Shown here: one piece after another, positions 57,291 through 64,000 of the stretch
How positions within the stretch are numbered: position 1 is the stretch's first letter
Layout: the number at the start of each line of letters is the position of its first letter
Origin: JAIEPX01 sp963725255
Lineage (GTDB): Bacteria; Pseudomonadota; Gammaproteobacteria; JAIEPX01
Assembly: GCA_963725255.1 (NCBI GenBank)
Contig: CAVRXV010000009.1
Coordinates: forward strand, 191,471-255,470
Direction of reading: 5' to 3'
Length of the DNA: 64,000 bases
Notes under the pieces: model-generated
The model's input: the letters and a program-made list of their open reading frames with translations, nothing else
Databases searched by the model: none
What the model was told of the DNA's origin: nothing
Program-made: the position numbers and the translations under genes

Positions 57291-58961
57291 ATGAGTACGA
57301 TTAAAGAAGAAGCGCAAGATTCGCCCCTTATTAAGCCGGGGAAGCCTGGATCTCTAACATTCAAACAATGGGTCTCTAAACATAGTCATTCACTTTTCTG
57401 GGGCGATTCTGCGAGTTATGAAAAATTAGTACAGCAGTATCGAAATCCAACTGACACGTCCGCGGATACTGATAATTTCAGTTTTTTCAGCGCAACATTC
57501 ATAATGGTATTCGGCATCGATGGATATGAACCCACGACACATATGATTACTCCTGCTCACCGCCATTCTGCCGGAGAGCTGCAAGAAGCGTATGAGTATA
57601 AAGGTGAGGCTTTATCAGGTTGGTTGATGCTGGCATCTTATTTTGGGTTACCTACTCGAACAGGTTGTAGTGAATCTGCATCACCACCTTCATCTCCAGC
57701 TCTGCAGTATAAAAGACTCGAAGAAACAGGTACTCAAGATGCAGACGAAGATATTCCGACGTCTACAAAACTAAAAAAAATGCCAAAGCTCTCCCTCTGG
57801 GGGTTAGTTGTAAATATGTTCGGCGGTTGGGACACGCTACCTGACGAAGATAAATATCAAGAAAAGAAAATATGGCAATGGGTTGTTCTATTTCCCGTTA
57901 AGATACCGATTATTTTTCCGATCAAATTTATTTCTATTTTCTTCAAGATACCGCTTAATATCATCAAAACATTTACTGAATTTTTCCCCTCACTTGCAAC
58001 CTACGGTCTTCATATTGCTATTGCGAAAATTTATGCAAAAATCGCTACACTTGATGAAGCCGACGACGCAGACGAAGAGTGGAAAATCCCTAAAATATTT
58101 GCTTTATCAATCTTATCACTTTGCTTAGCTCTGCTGCATATGAGCTTCAAATTAATTACCCTAGTCTTTAGAGCTCTCTTTTCTCCTGATAAAAGCTCTA
58201 AATTAGCGAGTGCTTATGGCGGTGAAGTGAACAAAAAGTTGGGTTTTCTTGTATATTATTTAAACAAACTTATTACAGGTATATTTTGGGCTACTATGAT
58301 ACCTTTGGCACTTGGCGCTGCGATTATTTATTTCCCCAACACCGTAGTACCTTTTTTCACATGGTTTGGAAATCTTCCACCCGTTGCAACAGCACTTCAC
58401 GCGATGAACGGAGCCGTAGTTTCATTTGTTACTGAATTTTTTGCCTATGACATTACACCCGCTGTTGGCGCGCTAGCCGCTTTACTCCATATTCCAGTTC
58501 CTGAAGCTATTGCGCTTATCGGTGCCACACTCGGTTTTTTTGGTTCTACTATCATTGTGATTATAATGACCTGGATTGCCACACCATTCAGTGACAAATG
58601 GGCTGCATGGCATGAAGGTGGACCTTTTACCACGTGGTTACCGTCAAAATGGAATGCGATCACCAGTTATCTATCAGCTTTATATAATGGTCCGGCCCCA
58701 AAAAATGATACTGAACTTGAAATAGTCACATCGGGACAACCAGATGGTTCTAGAACTGATCCTAATAATACAGCAACAACGCTCGTAGACAATAAAACTA
58801 AACTTTACGGTGATGCAAATGATAGATCAACATCCGCCGATGGAATGAGTGCTAGAGCTGAAGATGAACCACTTTTAAGCCCGTCACTTGGTCGACTTCA
58901 AGATCCGCCAGTGCCGCCGTTACTCGCTCCAACGGGTGACAGTGCTAACGTTTATGGTTAG
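57291..58961 (+). CDS. Membrane paralogue 5
   Basis: 556 residues with the family plan: WVSKHSHSLFWGDSASYEKL at the start, MVFGIDGYEPTTHM (~80), WLMLASYFGLPTRTG (~110), GLVVNMFGGWDTL (~172), FPIKFISIFFKIPLNIIKTF (~208), multi-pass region ~250-425 and closing motif IATPFSDKWAAWHEGG (~427). A polar tail (~460-556) is rich in Asp, Asn, Thr and Pro. The GFPNR-like and GGW motifs align with the decayed paralogue 3, its closest relative here. Weak ribosome site (AAGAG). Function unknown. Confidence 0.7.
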   Translation: MSTIKEEAQDSPLIKPGKPGSLTFKQWVSKHSHSLFWGDSASYEKLVQQYRNPTDTSADTDNFSFFSATFIMVFGIDGYEPTTHMITPAHRHSAGELQEAYEYKGEALSGWLMLASYFGLPTRTGCSESASPPSSPALQYKRLEETGTQDADEDIPTSTKLKKMPKLSLWGLVVNMFGGWDTLPDEDKYQEKKIWQWVVLFPVKIPIIFPIKFISIFFKIPLNIIKTFTEFFPSLATYGLHIAIAKIYAKIATLDEADDADEEWKIPKIFALSILSLCLALLHMSFKLITLVFRALFSPDKSSKLASAYGGEVNKKLGFLVYYLNKLITGIFWATMIPLALGAAIIYFPNTVVPFFTWFGNLPPVATALHAMNGAVVSFVTEFFAYDITPAVGALAALLHIPVPEAIALIGATLGFFGSTIIVIIMTWIATPFSDKWAAWHEGGPFTTWLPSKWNAITSYLSALYNGPAPKNDTELEIVTSGQPDGSRTDPNNTATTLVDNKTKLYGDANDRSTSADGMSARAEDEPLLSPSLGRLQDPPVPPLLAPTGDSANVYG

Positions 58962-59078
58962 GATACTAACTAAGACTAGCAAGAAGTATTGTTGCGTGAA
59001 TATTTATTTTGGAAGTGCTTGATAATGGTTATTGGTAACTACTCGACCTAAAGTGTTGAGCTTTGTGAGGAACGAATT

Positions 59079-60548
59079 ATGCAAAATGTAGATGAATTAG
59101 ATAGAGAGAGAAATGAAGAGCAAATTAGCACTCTAGCGAAGTATAAGCAAAAGTTTATATCTCTTTTTAAATCAAATTTTTTTCCTGACGGCTATGATGA
59201 AGTAAAAAAGAAATACACCTACCCTAATATTCCAACTGAAATTAAAAATGATACCTCAGAATTTTGGATGTACTTCGTCGCTTTTTTGGGACTCCCTTCA
59301 AGACCTAAAGCATTTTTGAATAATCAAGGACAAATCGTTCATCAATTAACGGGTAAACAATTTTTAAAAAATCTTATCGGCGGTTTAGATTTTGAAGGAT
59401 ACACCCGTCCAAGGAAAAAATTATTGCAATTAATAGGGATATTTCCGATTCCTATAAAGATTGGAGTAATTTTAGCATTTAAACTCGTGACATTCCCCTT
59501 TAAGTTTCTGTTAAATATTGTAAAACTCCTGCTGATGGTGCTCGTACCTATCTTATGTGCTATTATCACTGATATTATAGTGCAATTTGCCGAATTATTC
59601 GAGTTCTTCGGTGATGTATTACCTTTCCCTATTGGCTTTATACTTAACATGATTAGTTTTGTTTTATATATTGTTGCAATGATTGTAGGATTATCATTAG
59701 CAGTAACCTCTTTTTTCTTGGATCTGATCGCTCAAATTGCTTTAGCCCCACTTTCATCGACACGAGCAGTTTATAATTATTTTAGTTCTGTTAGTACATT
59801 GATTGCTTTTATTTTCGCGCTACATATTCTAGCCATTGCAGCCATGATATGGGCAATTGCATTACCATTCGTGATTACCGGCGTCGTCGCGCTATTTCCT
59901 TCCGTGTTGGGGGCAATCACTGTTGTTACTCACATTCCTCTTATTGCGTCTATCTTAACTGCGTACAGCGGAACATTTTTAGGCCTAAGCGCCTCGATTG
60001 GTACTTTCTTTGTACCTTACATCACTGCACTGGCTGGATTGTTCGGTCTCACACTGTCGTCTGCTGGACTTGTCTCCATCGCTGGGGCGGCTACCATAGG
60101 ATTTTTTGCTGCGTTAATTGCAGTACCCTCGTGCTATATCGCGGACACGCTGAGTGATCGATGGGCAGCTTGGCATGATAGAGGGCTAATAGCTGCATTA
60201 ATTTTTGGTTCGAAATCTACAACAACCCGATTCTCTAGACATTATTCAGAAACTGGACATGTTGAATTATCTGAGACTCCTGACCCTAGAACTCAAACAT
60301 GGCAACCAATTCCTGATCCTTCGCCAGGCGCAGATAAAGTTGTCCAGAAGAAACAGCGTGGATTTGGAACAGCAAATACTGCTCATAGCGCAGCCTCAAC
60401 AACGTGGCAAAGATTCGAAACTGGAGATCCAGCGATGGATACGGCGTTTAATGATTTTGTAACGAAAAATAGACAAGCTCGCACAGCGCCAATGGGCCAG
60501 AGGGTCGAATTAGTCGATGATGACACAGCAGAAGTTTACGATTTTTAA
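59079..60548 (+). CDS. Membrane paralogue 6
   Basis: 489 residues, the most compact member, with a shortened N-terminus: KSNFFPDGYDEVKKKY (~30), FLGLPSRPKAFLNNQGQIVH (~68), FLKNLIGGLDFEG (~98), AFKLVTFPFKFLLNIVKLLL (~130), a hydrophobic region ~130-355 that includes an extra pair of helices (LPFPIGFILNMISFVLYIVA), and closing motif YIADTLSDRWAAWHDRG (~352). Polar tail ~375-489, ending DDDTAEVYDF. GTGAGGAAC ribosome site. It is the last intact host gene before the sequence break at ~60.71 kb. Function unknown. Confidence 0.7.
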   Translation: MQNVDELDRERNEEQISTLAKYKQKFISLFKSNFFPDGYDEVKKKYTYPNIPTEIKNDTSEFWMYFVAFLGLPSRPKAFLNNQGQIVHQLTGKQFLKNLIGGLDFEGYTRPRKKLLQLIGIFPIPIKIGVILAFKLVTFPFKFLLNIVKLLLMVLVPILCAIITDIIVQFAELFEFFGDVLPFPIGFILNMISFVLYIVAMIVGLSLAVTSFFLDLIAQIALAPLSSTRAVYNYFSSVSTLIAFIFALHILAIAAMIWAIALPFVITGVVALFPSVLGAITVVTHIPLIASILTAYSGTFLGLSASIGTFFVPYITALAGLFGLTLSSAGLVSIAGAATIGFFAALIAVPSCYIADTLSDRWAAWHDRGLIAALIFGSKSTTTRFSRHYSETGHVELSETPDPRTQTWQPIPDPSPGADKVVQKKQRGFGTANTAHSAASTTWQRFETGDPAMDTAFNDFVTKNRQARTAPMGQRVELVDDDTAEVYDF

Positions 60549-60607
60549 CTAACCTGGGGATTCTGTATTATTTAACTTAGCACTAGTTTGGTAATGCAAC
60601 ACCCAGG

Positions 60608-60708
60608 CTAATCACTCACGTTGATTTGATCGTGAGACGAAATTAGCACCGCAATCAATTCATCACCAGAATAAATCAGCGGCACTCGATCTCGGCGCCA
60701 CGGCAAAA
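60608..60708 (-). pseudogene. tilS: C-terminal tail of TilS (tRNA-Ile lysidine synthetase), cut at a sequence junction
   Basis: The last ~33 codons read VLPWRRDRVPLIYSGDELIA and end INVSD, matching the TilS C-terminal motif (PPW-RD-PL-Y-LIA). TilS is a ~430-residue essential enzyme that modifies C34 of tRNA-Ile2; only its tail is here. Immediately upstream the frame continues as a transposase, so either a mobile element broke the gene or, more likely, the assembly is chimeric at ~60709-60712. Confidence 0.7.
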
Positions 60709-61183
60709 CACTCCGCGGACATTCCATGCGCGAGCCGTCACATCCCAACGGCAACCAACCGTCCGTGGTCATGCGGTCGGACAAGAGGTGGAAGATGCGC
60801 GACCTCACGGCATCGCAGAATGCCCACCAGACGGGCATTGGCAAACGCAGCAGCGCCATGGAAAAGCCGCTAAACGTCTTGCCAGGTCGCGCTCGCTTGG
60901 GGCAATGAACCTGCACGTAGAAGGATCGGGAGAGCACGAAACGGTCGGCCTCCGTCTCCCCTGCACACCAAGTCATGATGGCAGCAATCATGATAAGAGG
61001 TTGCGGATTCCAGCGCCCCCCCTTCCGGCAACCGTGCTGGCTGGCGGCTTGTTTGACGTGTTTCCAGACTGCAGGGGTAATAAACTGACGCATCGAACCT
61101 GAGAGCGACTCGGAACGTTTCGCTCGTCGTCGTGCCAGTTTTGTGGATGCCCGCCGGGAGGAAGCCGTACATTGTGCAGCCAT
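60709..61183 (-). mobile_element. N-terminal part of an IS4-type transposase
   Basis: About 158 residues from ATG 61183: a basic N-terminus, VWKHVKQAASQHGCRKGGRW, MIAAIMTWCAGETEADRFVL and TTDGWLPLGCDGSRMECPR. The DGSRxECPR segment holds the first catalytic Asp of an IS4-like DDE transposase. The catalytic domain then stops in mid-motif and the frame runs into the TilS tail. GC-rich, unlike the host. It probably belongs to the foreign contig. Confidence 0.65.
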
Positions 61184-61502
61184 GGGACCGTCCTTGTTTC
61201 CATGGGGGGTCTTTGGAAAAACCGCGCCATGATGACAAGAAACGGTTCCATGTTTTAGGGCAATTCCCTCAAGGAAGATTGACTCTCAGTCCTTGCCAGA
61301 CAACAACTCCAGGCGGAAGCCGCCCAAAATCATGATCGGCGTTGGGGGCCACCCACATTCCGGAATCCGAGAAAAGCGACTGACCCATCCGGCCCTGCGC
61401 CGTCTGGCCAATCAGTGAGTGGCTCCTTCTGGCCAGCCACCCGGATTCTCTCAATTCTTGAGTGATGGGGTTCGGCGAGGAGTCTCCAGATGATCGCCAG
61501 AT
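61184..61502. other. GC-rich stretch without a recognised gene
   Basis: Open frames exist on both strands, as expected for GC-rich DNA, but none shows a recognisable domain. Probably the upstream part of the transposase element or remnants of it. Confidence 0.3.
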
Positions 61503-61640
61503 TCACTGCCGCTCGGCCAGCCACCTCTTGGCCAGGTGGTACGATGGCGATGCATAATACTTGTCGACAACCTCCTTGGCCTTGGCGAGTCCGTCGTGGC
61601 GCCGGCCTTGCTGGAACAGGCCACGGGCCTCGCCCATCAG
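61503..61640 (-). pseudogene. C-terminal fragment, possibly a TPR-like protein
   Basis: The minus-strand frame ends LAKAKEVVDKYYASPSYHLA then KRWLAERQ and begins with LMGEARGLFQQGR, which looks like a tetratricopeptide-type helix pair at a natural C-terminus. No start is identifiable, and the sequence runs tail-to-head into the NamZ-like fragment on the other strand. Weakly supported. Confidence 0.3.
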
Positions 61641-61654
61641 CTTGGCCGCGGGCT

Positions 61655-62690
61655 GCTCGTGGTGGACGTCGACGTGATGCGCGAGGCTGGTGTGGATATC
61701 GGGGCTTTGTTTTCGCCGGAGCACGGGATCGAAGGAACGGAAGACCGTGAAGGAATCGGGAACTCGGTCGACCCTGCGACAGGCATCAAAATGTACAGTC
61801 TGTACGGCGCGACGCTGACGTCCGACTCCCGAAATGCTGAAGGGCCTCGATGCGCTGGTGTTCGATATTCAGGATGCCGGGGTTCGCTTCTACACGTATG
61901 AATCGACCATGATTTATGCGATGGAAGAAGCCGCGAAAGCGAAGATTCCCTTTTTTGTCCTGGACAGACCCGACCCGATCACCGGAATTCACGTCGAAGG
62001 CCCATGCTGGATCCGACAGGCTCTCTTTTACCGGTTCTTTCCCGCTGCCCCTGCGGCACGGGCATGACGATCGGAGAACTGGCGAAGCTGGTCAACGGCG
62101 AGCGGAATCTCAATGCCGATCTCCATGTTGTCGAAATGAATGGCTGGAAACGCGGTGAATGGTTTGACGAAACGGGCTTGCCATGGAAAGATCCTTCGCC
62201 AAACATCGGAATCTTGACGAGGCTGTCCTTTATCCCGCGCTGGCGATGCTCGAGGGTTCGACGAATTATTCGGTCGGCCGCGGCACCGCGACTACCCTTT
62301 GAGCTGATCGGAGCGGCATGGATCCGCGGCGAGGACCTCGCCGGCCGCCTGCACGCGAAGGACATTCCGGGCGTGCGGTACGCCCCGGCGCGATTTACGC
62401 CGGAGTCGTCGAATCTGAGCGGTCAAGAAGCTCGAGGGGTTGCGGTTTACCGTGACCGACCGCGACATCTTTTCAGCGTCACGGCTCGGACTCGAACTGG
62501 CCCGGACACTGGAAGGCCTGTATCCTTCGCACATGCATCTTCAGAACCAACCTGCCTTTGATCGGCAGTGAACAGCGCGTCGTTCGCGCGCTCGAAACCG
62601 GCGCGGACCCGCTTCGGGCGGCCGACGACGGCATCCCGGCGTTTCTCGATATTCGCCGCCAGATATCTGATCTACCAGTAAAACGCCTTC
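61655..62690 (+). pseudogene. NamZ / DUF1343 exo-beta-N-acetylmuramidase, fragmented by frameshifts
   Basis: Family signatures occur in order but in shifting frames: GALFSPEHGIEGTEDREGIG, GIKMYSLYG, then GLDALVFDIQDAGVRFYTY and KIPFFVLDRPDPITG (61840-61990), then CGTGMTIGELAKLVNGE, VEMNGWKRGEWFDETGLPW and PSPNIGI (62050-62220), then FELIGAAWIRGEDLAG and FTPESSNLSG (62300-62420), and finally LIGSEQRVVRALETGADP with FLDIRRQ near the end. NamZ releases MurNAc from peptidoglycan ends. The N-terminal third is missing. At least three to four indels are needed; high GC marks it as foreign. Confidence 0.75.
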
Positions 62691-62775
62691 TTTGGCAGCC
62701 CTGAAATACAAAACCGGATCGGCGCCTCTACGGGCGCCGCTCCGGTGAATTTGTCCAGAATCTCTGAAGCCGGAC

Positions 62776-62999
62776 CTATGCCGCGGCCGACGCGACTTTC
62801 GGCGCGCTGCCTGATTTGGCTGGAGTCGTCTTGTTCTTACTGCCCACGGGGCGGCCGCGCTTTTTTGCCTCCACCATCCACGCCGGCGGCCGACCGCGCG
62901 CCGCCCTCTACCCCTCGCCAGCCGCTCCAGACTCAAAATGGCCTCTTCGAGCTGCTCGCGTTCCTGCCGTAATTCTTCCAGAATTTTCGTAACGTCCAT
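62776..62999 (-). pseudogene. Small AT-hook-type basic protein with one frameshift
   Basis: Starts MDVTKILEELRQEREQLEEA with an AGGAGTAA ribosome site before ATG 62999, then ILSLERLARGRG; after one indel near 62905 the frame continues AWMVEAKKRGRPVGSKNK and ends SAPKVASAAA at a TAG. The KRGRP core is an AT-hook. About 74 residues once repaired. I recall similar short proteins from Acidobacteria-like genomes, but this needs a search. The N-terminal part is a coiled coil. Confidence 0.55.
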
Positions 63000-63161
63000 G
63001 CAGTTACTCCTGTCGATTGTTCCGCATGTCGCGACCGCCCCTATGGACGTTCCAGTTCCAGAACGAATTTTACGATCCGCGTCGTGACTATCCATATGAT
63101 TTTACCCCAAACAGGTATGTGCAATGCAAGCAGTTCTGTTCTGGAACCAGAACAAACGGCG

Positions 63162-64000
63162 TTATGGCGTACCGGAACCATGGACGACGGGACTGCGCCG
63201 GAACCTTTTGGCTGGCTCCCGGCCGGCGCCTCGCCAGTAAAAATAAAACGGCAATCCCAATAAAATCAAGACAATTCCGGCGATAGATTCGTTTGGTTTG
63301 GTCCAAAGTGTACTGATTTCCAGTACCGACTGCGCCGGCGAGAAATAATAACGGAACCACGGGATAGCCGATAGTCCGATACGGCCGGGGCAGATCGGGA
63401 CGCTTTCTGCGCAGCACAAAACCGATGCGGTGGCCATCGCATAAAGGATCCAGCTGCCAAAAATAACGAAGTCGAAAAGCTCTTCGTATTTGCCCGAGAG
63501 CACCAGCACGGCGGACCACGCGCTCAGCATCAGAATGGACACGCCCGGCGTGCTGAAAAGCCGGATGGACACGGGCCGCGGAACGGAAAAACAGGCCATC
63601 GCGCGCCGCCGCATAAGGCACGCGCGCGCCCGTCAGAATCGAGCCGTTCAGCGCGGCGAAAATCGAAATCATGGCGGCGATGCGAGACCGCGCTTGCGCC
63701 CGCCGAGTCCTGCAATGCGCTGCATCATTTCCGCCGCCACCAGTTTGTGCGCGCCCACCTCGGCGGGCGAAAGAACGCGGAAATAGGCCCAGTTGGCGAG
63801 CATATAAATGCGCGATCACGCCGCCCGTGCCGCCAATCAAGCGACAGCGGCAGATTCCGCTGCGGATTCTTCACTTCCGACGCCACCATGCCCGACGTTA
63901 TTCCAGCCGTCGTAAGCCCAGAGCGCGGCCACCAGCGCCGCGATAAAGCCGGCAAAAGGAGGAACGGCCGGAATCATGGCCGGAGCACTCACGACGGGAT
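63162..64000 (-). pseudogene. APC-family amino-acid permease, frameshifted and cut by the window edge
   Basis: Segments of one permease occur in several frames: GMVASEVKNPQRNLPLSL (63830-63890), ISIFAALNGSILTGARVPYA then AARDGLFF (63590-63680), TPGVSILMLSAWSAVLVLSG and KYEELFDFVIFGSWILYAMA (63450-63550), RRKRPDLPRPYRTIGYPVVP (63360-63420) and GLPFYFYWRGAGREPAKR at the C-terminus. The helices and the motifs RVPYA and RPDLPRPYR are typical of amino acid/polyamine permeases. Several indels break the frame. GC-rich and likely foreign to the first 60.7 kb. Confidence 0.7.

Noticed and set aside
49127..60548. Pore-forming toxins or transporter subunits as the identity of the paralogues
   Set aside because: The Ala/Gly-rich helices are suggestive, but no diagnostic motif of colicins, RTX proteins or known transporters is present.
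60712..64000. Horizontally acquired peptidoglycan-recycling island in the host
   Set aside because: The abrupt junction, interrupted genes on both sides and frameshifts in every gene make an assembly chimera or contamination the simpler reading.

Overview
The first ~60.6 kb are an AT-rich gammaproteobacterial chromosome with intact, tightly packed housekeeping genes. Conserved blocks include hup - tRNA-Val - tRNA-Asp - ppiD, mreBCD, gatCAB, a FadE-type acyl-CoA dehydrogenase and a CsrB/Rsm-like RNA. Together with a J-domain protein, an ankyrin-like membrane protein, several large orphan proteins and a tandem family of membrane proteins, this suggests an intracellular or host-associated member of the Legionellales (Coxiella/Legionella side). 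That placement is inference; no rRNA is present.

Layout: 1-3.3 kb fadE (cut by the window edge) and an AbiE toxin-antitoxin pair; 3.3-6.7 kb an orphan gene, an MFS transporter, a DUF302 protein and a GDPD phosphodiesterase with a duplicated tail fragment; 6.9-11.2 kb a branched-chain-type operon (leucine dehydrogenase, 2-oxoacid dehydrogenase E1alpha, E1beta, E2); 11.3-14.8 kb an orphan 595-aa protein, an SRAP-like protein and a Bcr/CflA exporter; 14.9-24.1 kb surface-polysaccharide nucleotide-sugar genes (ugd, WbpM-type dehydratase, DegT aminotransferase, CMP-sugar synthetase, PglD/NeuD acyltransferase) around a transporter-like/HEAT/cNMP-binding fusion; 24.2 kb purB; 25.6-31 kb a region bounded by a composite inverted repeat and holding an IS110 element and a J-domain protein; 31-37.6 kb O-methyltransferase, hicAB, a tyrosine recombinase overlapping malic enzyme, tsaB and two lipoprotein-like genes; 37.8-38.05 kb the Csr-sponge candidate; 38.6-48.9 kb ppiD, tRNAs, hup, an ankyrin-like gene, mreDCB and gatCAB; 49.1-60.5 kb six paralogues (one decayed) of an unrecognised multi-pass membrane protein family.

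Several families of palindromic or inverted-repeat elements (called R1-R5 here) are scattered through the AT-rich part, often against stop codons or between the paralogues, and they supply the last codons or stop codons of some genes. Three of the paralogues have promoters of the same form (TTTAC then N, 17-nt spacer, then TACAAT or TAGAAT), suggesting co-expression.

At about 60.71 kb the sequence changes abruptly. The C-terminal tail of a TilS-like gene joins, in frame, an interrupted IS4-type transposase. Everything beyond is GC-rich and made of fragmentary or frameshifted genes (NamZ/DUF1343, an AT-hook protein, an amino-acid permease) that look as if they come from a different phylum. The last ~3.3 kb are most simply an assembly chimera or contamination and should not be read as host biology without checking.
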